Made by a program: the position numbers and the translations under genes
The notes under the pieces: generated by a model
Databases searched by the model: none
Told to the model about the DNA's origin: nothing
The model's input: only the letters and a program-made list of their open reading frames with translations
Assembly (NCBI GenBank): GCA_024998815.1
Contig: JACEUQ010000002.1
Span: 1,378,501 to 1,442,500 of the forward strand
Origin: Opitutus sp.
GTDB taxonomy: Bacteria > Verrucomicrobiota > Verrucomicrobiia > Opitutales > Opitutaceae
Length of the DNA stretch: 64,000 bases
Direction of reading: 5' to 3'
Part shown: piece by piece, positions 7,705-15,661 of the stretch
How the letters are laid out: every line of letters begins with the position of its first letter
Position numbering within the stretch: the stretch's first letter is position 1

Positions 7705-9445
7705 CCTAAATCCGGCAATAGAAACTAGCCAAAAATCACGCAGGTGATTGTTTGGCTGTCATATGCCGCCGTTTTTACCGCCGGAAAAAGCTCACCCCGA
7801 GGGTGAGTCAGAAAACCCTGATCACAAGGCAACGCCAAGCGATGCCGCCGAGGTGTTGATTGTGGATACACCCGGAGGACGTTTTCGTGCGCAGTTCGCC
7901 CCAGAGTTGCCGGTGAGCCCCTTGGGGGCACTGGTGTTTTTCACGCAGTACTTGTGTGCGACAGGAGGCTTCGAGGCACTGGTTGCGGACACGCCGCTTT
8001 GTTACAGCAGCAACCGCGCACACCGCCCTCGCGACGTGATTGGAACCCTGCTTTTGGGGATGCTCTCCGGGCACTATCGCTACGCGCACCTCGCGGCCCT
8101 GCGCGGCGACGACATTGCCCCGAGCCTGCTCGGACTTAAGTCGATTGTCAGCGAGGATTGTGTGCGCCGGGCGCTGGCTCGCATCGGTGCCGAGCAGGGG
8201 CAGGACTGGTTGCGGCGTCACCTCGACCAAACCTGTCATGGGTTTTTGGATAACCAGTGGATCCTCGACATCGATGTCACCATCAAGCCCATCTATGGAC
8301 GTCAGGAAGGTGCCAGCATCGGCTATAACCCGCAAAAGCCCGGACGCCCCAGCCACGCCTACCACACCTACTGGATCGCCACCTTGCGCCTGTGTCTGGA
8401 CGTGGAGGTGCACCCCGGCGATCAATCCGCCGCCGGACATGGTTTTGCGGGGCTGTGGGCGCTCATCGACCGACTGCCAGCCGAGCGCCGGCCCCATCTT
8501 TTGCGCGGTGACTGCGCCTATGGCCAGGAGGCGCTGCTCAGTGAAGCTGAAGCGCGTAAACTCAACTATTTGTTCAAACTGCGCCGCACCGCCAAGGCCC
8601 GCGAGCTGGTGGCCGCGCTTGAACGCACCACCACCACCGCTTGGACCGACGCCGGACAAGGCTGGCAGGGCTGCGAAAGCTGCCTGCGCCTGCAAGGCTG
8701 GAACCGGGCCCGACGTGTGGTGGTCTTGCGCCGTCGCCTCAACGACCAACGCCACCCCCGGGCCCGCCGCCGCCTCGTGCGCGAGCAAGCCGACCACGCT
8801 TTGCTGCTGAACATCCCCGACGCGGCCGCCTGCGAGCCGATCATCTACGAACATCAGATCCTCGTTACGAGCCTGCCCTACGAGATCCTTACCCTTGCCA
8901 CCCTGTATCGGGAACGTGGGGGCGCGGAAAACCCCTTCGACGAGCTCAAGAACCAGTGGAGCTGGTCGGGGTTTACCTCCCAGGAGCTAAACTCCTGTCA
9001 GCACGCCGCGCGTTTGGCCGCACTGGTTTACAACTGGTGGACGCTCTATCACCGCCTGCTTCAACCCGGTCAGCACCACGAGGCGGTGAGTACACGTCCC
9101 CGTCTGCTCTGCGGAGCGACCCGGCAGAGCGAACACTCCGGTCAACGCCGCCTGGACGTGCGCTTGAGCCATGCCGAGGCACCTCGCCTGAGTGAACTCA
9201 TCACAAAGCTGGCCAGATGGTTACATGGTATCCTTCATAATGCGGAGCAATGGAGTGTCGCCCAGCGCTGGGGGCAAATCGTAGCGAGGATTTTACAGGA
9301 AAACTTCCCTGTACTCGGCCCTGAACCGCCTTTGGCCACCGCCCCAAGCTGATCGCGCTTCCGTTCAGCCTGCCGCAGCACTCTCCACCCTCATCTATCC
9401 GACGGGCAACGCCCGCCGGCCGCACTTTCTATTGCCGGATTTAGG
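7705..9445 (+). mobile_element. IS1380-type insertion sequence, copy 1 (complete, 1741 bp)
   Basis: The element is bounded by perfect 20-bp terminal inverted repeats CCTAAATCCGGCAATAGAAA. Copies with the same ends and same length lie at 37266-39006 and 44958-46698, and a truncated one at 41532-42757. A hairpin (CCAAA-AATCAC, GTGATT-TTTGG; 7729-7755) lies just before the transposase start and may limit read-through expression. The flanks TAAG (left) and CTGA (right) do not form a target duplication. On the right it cuts a group II intron remnant. Confidence 0.88.
7763..9352 (+). CDS. IS1380-type DDE transposase (copy 1)
   Basis: The protein has about 529 residues and fits the IS4-superfamily / IS1380 fold (Transposase DDE group 1). 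It shows ILDIDVTIKPIYGRQEGASI with the first catalytic Asp, the typical SIGYNPQKPGRPSHAYH stretch, LLRGDCAYGQEALL with the second Asp, and a late YRERGGAENPFDELKNQW with the catalytic Glu. A TTG five codons upstream is also possible; the ATG is preferred. The translation is identical to that of the copies at 37324 and 45051, pointing to recent transposition. The family name is by motif recognition and could be refined to another IS4-superfamily group. Confidence 0.88.
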   Translation: MPPFLPPEKAHPEGESENPDHKATPSDAAEVLIVDTPGGRFRAQFAPELPVSPLGALVFFTQYLCATGGFEALVADTPLCYSSNRAHRPRDVIGTLLLGMLSGHYRYAHLAALRGDDIAPSLLGLKSIVSEDCVRRALARIGAEQGQDWLRRHLDQTCHGFLDNQWILDIDVTIKPIYGRQEGASIGYNPQKPGRPSHAYHTYWIATLRLCLDVEVHPGDQSAAGHGFAGLWALIDRLPAERRPHLLRGDCAYGQEALLSEAEARKLNYLFKLRRTAKARELVAALERTTTTAWTDAGQGWQGCESCLRLQGWNRARRVVVLRRRLNDQRHPRARRRLVREQADHALLLNIPDAAACEPIIYEHQILVTSLPYEILTLATLYRERGGAENPFDELKNQWSWSGFTSQELNSCQHAARLAALVYNWWTLYHRLLQPGQHHEAVSTRPRLLCGATRQSEHSGQRRLDVRLSHAEAPRLSELITKLARWLHGILHNAEQWSVAQRWGQIVARILQENFPVLGPEPPLATAPS

Positions 9446-9790
9446 CTGACTCCTTCGGCCCTTCGCTCTTCCTGGGTTTCCCCAAGCGTCTTCACTACTA
9501 CGGCCTCTGCTGACTTCTCCAGCGCTCTCGCGCCAGAGATCTCCCCGGGTAAGGTGCGTGAACTTTCGACCCGTTCCGTCAGGTTCTACCCGATGCGTCT
9601 TTCGGTGACAGTTGGATTTTGCGTTTCCAAGCACGCTCATCGCCCGCATCAAGGCCTCGCTGCCTGTTCGTGTTCCTACGGCCGTGTCTTTGCCTCCACC
9701 TTCTTTCGTGCTGAGCCCCTCGCGAGGCCCGCCTTGGTCTTGGCTACTGTTGTTGTCACTTAGTCCGAACATTTCGTTTCATATGTTTAG
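9446..9790 (-). mobile_element. Probable 5' fragment of a second group II intron
   Basis: Read on the minus strand this stretch has features of the 5' ribozyme domains of bacterial group II introns: a GTTCGG-ACTAAGTGA segment, GGCCTCGCGAGGGGCTCAG followed by CACGAAAG, and CAGCAGAGGCCGTAGTAGTG followed by GAAGAGCGAAGGGCCGAA. A similar order of motifs is seen before the reverse transcriptase of the full intron at 55818-57811, but the sequence is different. The fragment is cut at 9445 by the IS1380-type copy and its RT part is absent. The 125-residue open frame across it is not a credible protein. The outer boundary is approximate. Confidence 0.45.
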
Positions 9791-9817
9791 TTCACGCCCA
9801 TGCCGGGCACACTAGAG

Positions 9818-9869
9818 TTGGCCGTCCCCGGCCAAGGTTTTCCGCGCCGAGCTGGAGCTAGGCGCTCCG
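9818..9869. repeat. Two short palindromes: GGCC-type and GCCGAGCT-type
   Basis: TTGGCCGTCCCCGGCCAAGG is followed by GCGCCgAGCTggAGCTaGGCGC. The first resembles the repeat at 24151-24214, the second the pair at 15271-15342, so both look like members of dispersed repeat families. They lie downstream of the AraC-type gene and could serve as its terminator. Confidence 0.5.
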
Positions 9870-9928
9870 TTTGTCGCTGTTCGCCAAAAAAAACCGATCA
9901 AGAATCGGCCAAACCCCAGGCTCATTGC

Positions 9929-10813
9929 CTACGTGGAACCGGCCTGAACCGCGGGGCGATTCGCGCGGAACTCAGTCGGGGCGACCCCGTAGTGGTGTTT
10001 AAACGCCCGGCTGAAACTGAAAACCGAGGCGAAGCCGCATTGCTCGGCGATTTCGGAAACGCGAATCGTACTCATCTTCAGCAACCCGCTGGCGCGCTCT
10101 AGGCGCAGGGTGCGCATGTGTCGGCCCAGACTCACCCCGCAGGAAGCGCGGAAGCGCGTGCGCAGGTTGCTCTGACTCATCCCGAGGTCGCCCGCCAACT
10201 CGCGGATCGACGGGGCGGTCGGCCGGCGTTGCTGCGCGGCATGGTTAACCTTCAAGTCGAGCCGCGCCTTCGGCTTGGCCTCCGCGCCACTCCGCCCGGG
10301 CGGCGGGGTGAGTTCCGCCAGGAGCAGGGCCAGCCGCAGCTCCGGCATCCCCTGGTCGGCCAAATCGCGGTGGGCGCTGAGCAGCCCGGCCAGTTGCACC
10401 GCCAGCTCCGCGCTCACCGGAAACACCACCTGGCGGAGCGGCTCCATCGCCACGCCCTGGGCGTACTCGAATGTGATGAATAACCAGTGCAGGCGCCGGT
10501 CGGGCCGCAGGTAATGGTGATACTGGTAGGGTAAGATCACCAGTCCCTCGCCGGGCCCGAGTGGTAGCTCGACGTCTTCGGCGCAAACCACCGCCTGACC
10601 GCGCAAGGGCACGATCAGCACGTGACGATGGTGCATCGCCCGGCCTTTTTGCGGGTGGTTTAGCGCGTCCCCCGATCGGCGCTGAAAACAGATGATGTTC
10701 TCTGGCAAGGGCGGAGGCGTGCGCCGCACCCCGTGGAGCGGGCTGGCCGGGCTGGGCAAGCGCCGGGCAATCACCGCCAACCGGTCAAACGCCTGCTTTT
10801 TTAATTTTGTCAT
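9929..10813 (-). CDS. AraC-family transcriptional regulator
   Basis: The protein has 294 residues, with an N-terminal cupin-like sensor (about 1-160) and a C-terminal double helix-turn-helix (about 195-285). Visible parts are the first HTH IRELAGDLGMSQSNLRTRF, the linker helix LERASGLLKMSTIRVSEIAE, and the second HTH QCGFASVFSFSRAFKHHYG with the family-typical YGVAPTEFR end. It is transcribed divergently from the nagB-type operon beginning at 10944, with 130 bases between start codons, so it probably controls amino-sugar use and its own gene. The effector is not evident. Confidence 0.85.
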   Translation of the reverse strand: MTKLKKQAFDRLAVIARRLPSPASPLHGVRRTPPPLPENIICFQRRSGDALNHPQKGRAMHHRHVLIVPLRGQAVVCAEDVELPLGPGEGLVILPYQYHHYLRPDRRLHWLFITFEYAQGVAMEPLRQVVFPVSAELAVQLAGLLSAHRDLADQGMPELRLALLLAELTPPPGRSGAEAKPKARLDLKVNHAAQQRRPTAPSIRELAGDLGMSQSNLRTRFRASCGVSLGRHMRTLRLERASGLLKMSTIRVSEIAEQCGFASVFSFSRAFKHHYGVAPTEFRANRPAVQAGST

Positions 10814-10943
10814 TTTTGTTAAACTTAGAGTCGGTTTGGCTATTCACGGAATGAACTCAAAAGTCTAAGGTGTGAAGCATCGAATCACCGGCCCGTCGGC
10901 CGCCACTTCCCCCCTCCCCTCCACCGCCAGCCTCTTATTTTTT

Positions 10944-12860
10944 ATGACCACTCCCCTCACCGAATCCCAACAGCGCGAACACATCCGGACCGAGATCTTC
11001 CCCGCCGCCGACGCGGCCTCCTTGCAATTGGCCAACGAGATCGCCGCCCTCATCCGCCAACGCGCCGCCGCCGGCCAGGGCGTCGTCCTTGGTCTGGCCA
11101 CCGGTTCGACCCCAGTGCGCCTCTACCGCCAGCTCATCCGCATGCACCGCGAGGAGGGCCTGTCCTTCAAAAACGTCACCACCTTCAACCTCGACGAATA
11201 CTACGGGCTGACCCGCGACCACCCGGAGAGCTACTGGCGCTTCATGCACGAGCAGCTCTTTAACCACATCGATATTCCGGCAGCCAACATCAACCTGCCT
11301 GACGGCACCGTCGCCCGCGCCGACGTGTTCGCCTCCTGCCGCGCCTACGAAGAAAAAATCGTCGCCGCAGGCGGGCTCGACCTGCAGGTGCTCGGCATCG
11401 GCCGCACCGGCCACATCGGCTTCAACGAGCCCGGCTCGAGCCGCGATTCGCGCACCCGCCTAGTGACCCTCGACAGCCTCACGCGCCGCGACGCCGCCCG
11501 TGACTTCCTCGGTGAGGCCAACGTCCCGCGCCACGCCATCACCATGGGCGTTGGCACCATTCGCGATGCCCGCCGTATCGTGCTACTGGCCTGGGGTGAA
11601 CCCAAAGCCGCCGTGCTCGCGCAGGCCGTCGAGGGCGCACCGGTGGACACGTTGCCCGCCAGCTTCCTGCAAGGCCACGCGAACGTGAGCTTTTACGTCG
11701 ATCACTCCGCCGCCTCTGCCCTCACCCGCGAACGCCACCCGTGGTTGGTTGGCGCGGTCACGTGGACCCCGGAGCTTAGCCGCCGCGCCGTGGTGTGGTT
11801 GGCGCTCAAGGTCGGCCGCCCGGTGCTCAAGCTCATCGACGAAGATTACAGCGAGCATGGCATGGCCGATCTGCTCACCGAGCAGGGCTCGGCTTACGAG
11901 CTAAACATCCGCATTTTTAACCAACTCCAGCACACCATCACCGGTTGGCCGGGCGGCAAACCCGGTGCCGACGACACCCACCGGCCGGAGCGCGCCGAGC
12001 CGGCCAGCAAGCGCGTCATCGTGTTTAGCCCGGAGCCGTCTCACGACATGCTCGGCATGGGTGGCACGTTGCGCCGCTTGGTCGATCAGGGCCACCAGGT
12101 CACGGTGGTTTACCAAACCTCGGGCAACCTCGCGGTGCCCGACGCCGACGCGCTCATGGCCACCGATTTCGTCACCGACCTAGCCCGCAGTTTCACCGGC
12201 CAAACCGGCCCGGCGGAACACTTCGCCCAGGTCGTGAGTATGCAGATCAGCCAAAAGTCAGCCTTCTCCGGCGATTCCGCCCAAGTTCGCCGCCTCAAAG
12301 GCCTAATCCGCCGAGGCGAGGCGCGCGCCTCGCTCAAAACCTGCGGCGTGGGCGCGGTGCGTATCCGCTTCCTGGACCTGCCCTTTTACGAGCAGGGCCG
12401 CTACCGCCAATTCAAGCCCGCTGCCGCCGACTTGCAGGCGATCGCCGCGGTGCTCGCCGAGATTCAGCCGCACCAGATTTTTGTCACCGGCGAACGCGAC
12501 GATCCGTCCTCGGTGACCGCGGTCTGTTTTGACCTGGTGCGCCAGGCCCTGGGGCAACTCGCCAGCGCAACCTGGCAGGCCGACTGCCGCGTCTGGCTGT
12601 ACCGCGGTCTGGAAACGCCCTGGGGCGTGGCTGAGGTGGACATGGTGGTGCCGCTGAGCCCGCGCGAGCTCGGCCAAAAAACCCAGGCGATTTTCCCGCA
12701 CCGCTCGCAGCGCAGCAGTTCGGCGCTGGCCTCCGGTCTGCGCGAGCCCTGGCAGCAGGCCGAGCAGCAGAACCGCGATCTTTCCCACAGCTACGACGCG
12801 CTCGGCCTGGCCGACTACGAGGCGATCGAGGGTTTCAGCCGCTGGACTCCCGCCCGCTAA
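10944..12860 (+). CDS. nagB: Glucosamine-6-phosphate deaminase fused to a degenerate PIG-L/LmbE domain
   Basis: The protein has 638 residues from the ATG at 10944. Residues about 15-285 are NagB: GLATGSTPVRLYR, TFNLDEYYGL, GIGRTGHIGFNEPGSS and TMGVGTIRDARRIVLL, with the catalytic His and Glu of GHIGFNEP present. This domain converts glucosamine-6-phosphate to fructose-6-phosphate and ammonia. Residues about 355-625 have a PIG-L/LmbE fold as in the NagB fusions of Bacteroidetes, but the metal motif usually written PHPDDD reads PEPSHD, and the later DPHGTH-type motif reads DPSSVT. The second domain is therefore probably not a working deacetylase. It is the first gene of an operon with a ROK-type kinase and a stand-alone PIG-L protein. 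An upstream start at 10872 is possible but less likely. Confidence 0.88.
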   Translation: MTTPLTESQQREHIRTEIFPAADAASLQLANEIAALIRQRAAAGQGVVLGLATGSTPVRLYRQLIRMHREEGLSFKNVTTFNLDEYYGLTRDHPESYWRFMHEQLFNHIDIPAANINLPDGTVARADVFASCRAYEEKIVAAGGLDLQVLGIGRTGHIGFNEPGSSRDSRTRLVTLDSLTRRDAARDFLGEANVPRHAITMGVGTIRDARRIVLLAWGEPKAAVLAQAVEGAPVDTLPASFLQGHANVSFYVDHSAASALTRERHPWLVGAVTWTPELSRRAVVWLALKVGRPVLKLIDEDYSEHGMADLLTEQGSAYELNIRIFNQLQHTITGWPGGKPGADDTHRPERAEPASKRVIVFSPEPSHDMLGMGGTLRRLVDQGHQVTVVYQTSGNLAVPDADALMATDFVTDLARSFTGQTGPAEHFAQVVSMQISQKSAFSGDSAQVRRLKGLIRRGEARASLKTCGVGAVRIRFLDLPFYEQGRYRQFKPAAADLQAIAAVLAEIQPHQIFVTGERDDPSSVTAVCFDLVRQALGQLASATWQADCRVWLYRGLETPWGVAEVDMVVPLSPRELGQKTQAIFPHRSQRSSSALASGLREPWQQAEQQNRDLSHSYDALGLADYEAIEGFSRWTPAR

Positions 12861-12935
12861 CCACCGCCGTCACCGCTCCCCAGCCCCGCTGCGTTGTTCG
12901 CAACTCCACACCCCCCATTTCCCTCATTCATTCCC

Positions 12936-14360
12936 ATGTTAAAAACTTCTCCTCAGTTTATCCCAACGCTCAACACGGAATTTGTCCCGGCGGTGCTCTG
13001 GAACCGGGCCTATAAGTCAGTGGTCGCGGCCACGCCTGACCGCCGGGCACTCGCACTCGCCTTGGTCCGGGCCGACGGCGAAGCCTCGGTCTGGCAAGGC
13101 GAGGTGCTGCCAGCCAACCATCCCCAGGCCGCCCTCACCCTCCGGTACGTGGAGCGCCTGCTCAAGTTCCTGCTCTGGCAGCGCGGCGGATGCCGCGTGC
13201 GGTTGGCCGGGGCTGCGGAGGTCGCTGCTCATCTCAATGAGGTCTACTCGCCCACCGGCGCGCGGGCCTTTGATCACCGTTTCATGGGCGACGAAGTTTA
13301 CGGCAAAACCTTCGCGGTGGAGGCCTGTGGTTGGGACGAGTTGCCCCAGGAAAAATCCACCGGGCTGCCGATCGGCCGCAACTTGGACGGCTGCCGCATC
13401 GGCTTCGATCTCGGTGGCAGCGACCGCAAGGTGGCCGCGCTGATCGACGGCAAAGTGGTGTTCTCCGAGGAGATCGGCTGGGACCCGTATTTCCAGGCCG
13501 ACCCCACCTACCACATCGAGGGTGTGCAGGATTCCCTACTGCGCGCCGCAGCCCACTTGCCCCGGGTGGACGCAATTGGTGGCAGCTCGGCCGGCGTTTA
13601 TGTGAACAACGAGGTCCGCGTCGCCTCGCTGTTCCGCGGCGTACCCCGCGACCGCTTCGAGGCGAACATCCGCCGGATGTTTTTCGACCTGCAGACGCGC
13701 TGGAACGGCATCCCGTTCGAGGTCGTCAACGACGGCGAAGTCACCGCCCTGGCCGGCTCGATGTCGCTGGGCGACAACGCGGTGCTCGGCGTGTCGATGG
13801 GCACCAGTATGGCGGGCGGTTACGTCACCCCCTCAGGAGGAATCACCCCCTGGTTAAACGAGCTGGCCTTTGCTCCGATCGATTACGCCGAGGAGGCGGC
13901 GGTGGACGAGTGGTCGGGGGACCGGGGCTGCGGCGTGCAATATTTCTCCCAGCAAGGCGTCAACCGCCTGGCCCAACGCGCCGGCATCGTCTTCTCGGAG
14001 GCCATGCCGCTGGCCGAGCGCTTGGTGGTGGTGCAGACCTCGATGGCGGCCGGCGACGACCGGGCGTTGGCCATTTACGAGAGCATCGGCGTCATGCTCG
14101 GTTATTCGATCGCCCACTACGCCGAGTTTTACGAGCTCCGCAACCTGCTCGTCCTTGGTCGCGTGACCACGGGCAGCGGAGGCGAAGTGATTTTGGAAAA
14201 AGCCGGCGAAGTCCTCCGCGCCGAGTTCCCGCAACTCGCCGCCGGGCTGCGCCTGACCATGCCCGACGAAAAAGATAAACGCCACGGCCAGGCGGTCGCC
14301 GCCGCCAGCCTGCCCGCCCTCACCCCCGTTTGCGCAGCCGCTAACCTTGCGTCCTGCTAA
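12936..14360 (+). CDS. ROK-family sugar kinase-like protein
   Basis: The protein has about 474 residues. The ATPase core of the ROK/ASKHA fold begins near residue 155 with the phosphate-1 loop IGFDLGGSDRKVAALIDGK. GGSSAGVYVNN, EVVNDGEVTALAGSM and the phosphate-2 loop VLGVSMGTSMAGGYV follow. The N-terminal 150 residues are an extension not found in ordinary 300-residue ROK kinases, and the Cys-rich ROK zinc motif is not seen. It sits between the NagB fusion and a PIG-L deacetylase and would fit as a glucosamine or N-acetylglucosamine kinase. This substrate is inferred from context only. An ATG 14 codons upstream is an alternative start. The gene ends 49 bases before the next ATG. Confidence 0.75.
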   Translation: MLKTSPQFIPTLNTEFVPAVLWNRAYKSVVAATPDRRALALALVRADGEASVWQGEVLPANHPQAALTLRYVERLLKFLLWQRGGCRVRLAGAAEVAAHLNEVYSPTGARAFDHRFMGDEVYGKTFAVEACGWDELPQEKSTGLPIGRNLDGCRIGFDLGGSDRKVAALIDGKVVFSEEIGWDPYFQADPTYHIEGVQDSLLRAAAHLPRVDAIGGSSAGVYVNNEVRVASLFRGVPRDRFEANIRRMFFDLQTRWNGIPFEVVNDGEVTALAGSMSLGDNAVLGVSMGTSMAGGYVTPSGGITPWLNELAFAPIDYAEEAAVDEWSGDRGCGVQYFSQQGVNRLAQRAGIVFSEAMPLAERLVVVQTSMAAGDDRALAIYESIGVMLGYSIAHYAEFYELRNLLVLGRVTTGSGGEVILEKAGEVLRAEFPQLAAGLRLTMPDEKDKRHGQAVAAASLPALTPVCAAANLASC

Positions 14361-14409
14361 AACCTCCCAACTCCCAACTCAAAGCTCCCAGCTCCTAGCT
14401 CCCTTCCCG

Positions 14410-15264
14410 ATGAACTTTTCCCATCCCAAAGCCGACGTCTATGTCCCCGGTGGCGCGCTGCCGCCCGCCGCCGCGCTCGCCAAGGTCACCCACCTGTGCA
14501 TCGGCGCGCACCAGGACGACATCGAGATCATGGCCCACGCGGGCATCTGTGACTGCCTCGACACCCCAGGCAAGGCCTTCGGCGGGGTGGTCGTGACCAA
14601 CGGCGCCGGCTCCTCCCGCACCGGTCCCTTTGCCGCCTACACCGACGAGCAGATGCAGGACATCCGCCGCCTCGAACAGCGCAAGGCCGCCGATCTCGGG
14701 AGCTACGCGATCCAGATTCAACTCGCCCACCCCAGCGCCGAGGTGAAGCGCCCCGGGCAACCCGGGGTCGCCGCCGACCTGCTGGCGATTTTCGCCGGCT
14801 GTCAGCCCGAGGTGGTTTATCTGCACCAACCCGCCGACAAACACGACACCCACATCGGCGTGCTGGCGCGGTGTTTGGAGGCGATTCGGGCGCTGCCCGT
14901 GGAGCGCCGCCCGCGCCGCGTGCTCGGTTGCGAAGTCTGGCGCGACCTCGACTGGATGATCGACACCGACAAGGTCGCGCTCGATTCCGGCCGCCGGCTC
15001 GAACTGGCCGCGGATTTGTTAAAGGTGTTCGATTCCCAGATCAGCGGCGGCAAACGCTACGACCTGGCCACGATCGGCCGACGCGCGGCCAACGCCACTT
15101 ATCACACCTCGCACGCCTCCGACAAAACCGAGGGCATCACCTGGGCGATGGACCTGACGCCACTGGTGACCGCGCCGACGCTCGATCTGGCCGGCTACAC
15201 GCAGGGCTATATCGACCGGTTACGCGCCGATGTAACCGGTCGCATCCAGCGGCTGGGCGGGTAA
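14410..15264 (+). CDS. PIG-L/LmbE-family deacetylase
   Basis: The protein has 284 residues. The diagnostic motif GAHQDDIEIMAH near residue 35 carries the zinc ligands (H, D) and catalytic Asp of the PIG-L/LmbE family. A later HQPADKHDTHIGVLARC segment supplies the third ligand (DTH). The family removes acetyl groups from GlcNAc-containing substrates. It is the last gene of the nagB-ROK-PIG-L operon, so a role in deacetylating N-acetylglucosamine or a chito-oligosaccharide before NagB is plausible. Unlike the PIG-L half of the upstream fusion, its motif is intact. The start at 14410 is chosen because upstream in-frame codons overlap the preceding gene. Confidence 0.85.
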   Translation: MNFSHPKADVYVPGGALPPAAALAKVTHLCIGAHQDDIEIMAHAGICDCLDTPGKAFGGVVVTNGAGSSRTGPFAAYTDEQMQDIRRLEQRKAADLGSYAIQIQLAHPSAEVKRPGQPGVAADLLAIFAGCQPEVVYLHQPADKHDTHIGVLARCLEAIRALPVERRPRRVLGCEVWRDLDWMIDTDKVALDSGRRLELAADLLKVFDSQISGGKRYDLATIGRRAANATYHTSHASDKTEGITWAMDLTPLVTAPTLDLAGYTQGYIDRLRADVTGRIQRLGG

Positions 15265-15270
15265 CCGGAA

Positions 15271-15342
15271 CGCCGAGCTCCAGCTCGGCTCGAGGCCTTT
15301 GGGCGGGGGCCCGCTCAGGCCGAGCTGAAGCTCGGCGCTCCG
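15271..15342. repeat. Pair of GCCGAGCT palindromes after the amino-sugar operon
   Basis: CGCCGAGCTCCAGCTCGGC (15271-15289) is followed by GCCGAGCTGAAGCTCGGCGC. Each arm pair folds as a hairpin, and a relative occurs at 9844-9865. They may act as the terminator of the nagB operon and also look like a dispersed repeat. The stretch from here to 15474 has no gene. Confidence 0.55.
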
Positions 15343-15474
15343 TGCGTTCAACAGAAGCTAGTCCATCCCTCCGACTCGAAACGACTCCGTCGTCCCGCTA
15401 CGCCGTGCAGGCGGCCAGATTCTTGGCTCCGTGACGTAACGGGATCGCGAAGAGCTTTTGTTTTCAGCTCGGAT

Positions 15475-15553
15475 TTAACCAAGCCGTACGCGGGACCACT
15501 CCTGCTGGCGGTGAAACGAAAGCTCCCGGTGCGGGGAAGATGAATAATTCTCA
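15475..15553 (-). pseudogene. C-terminal end of the IS21-split CBM9-like gene
   Basis: On the minus strand, directly after the 7-base duplication ATCACCA at 15554-15560, the reading continues ENYSSSPHRELSFHRQQEWS and RVRLG before a TAA at 15475-15477. An FHRxxEW..L/V-R-L end is typical of CBM9-like sugar-binding proteins. Joined in frame to 18943-19499 it restores one 211-codon gene. Confidence 0.8.
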
Positions 15554-15628
15554 ATCACCATGTGAGCGGCGGCGCGAACACCGTCTATTTCTGGCGGTTA
15601 CAAAATCACCTGTCGTAAAAGCCGATGA

Positions 15629-15648
15629 CCGGCCCCGCCAGGGGCCGG
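15629..15648 (-). terminator. Hairpin after istB
   Basis: CCGGCCCC-GCCA-GGGGCCGG lies 13 bases beyond the istB stop. It is conserved after istB in the second copy near 41450. No long T run follows it immediately, so termination strength is uncertain. Confidence 0.4.
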
Positions 15649-15661
15649 CTTTCGAGACTGG

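Noticed and set aside
7808-8854. 348-codon open frame antisense to the IS1380-type transposase, repeated in every copy
   Set aside because: Long but only a shadow of the transposase gene; repetition simply follows the copies of the element.
9395-9772. 125-codon minus-strand frame beside IS1380-type copy 1
   Set aside because: It spans the IS end and an apparent ribozyme fragment; the protein has no likeness to a real family.
13331-14278. 315-codon frame overlapping the ROK-type kinase gene in another frame
   Set aside because: Arg/Gly/Pro-rich shadow of a confident gene.
15271-15342. CRISPR-like spaced repeats
   Set aside because: Only two or three palindromic units without regular spacers; no cas genes in the window.
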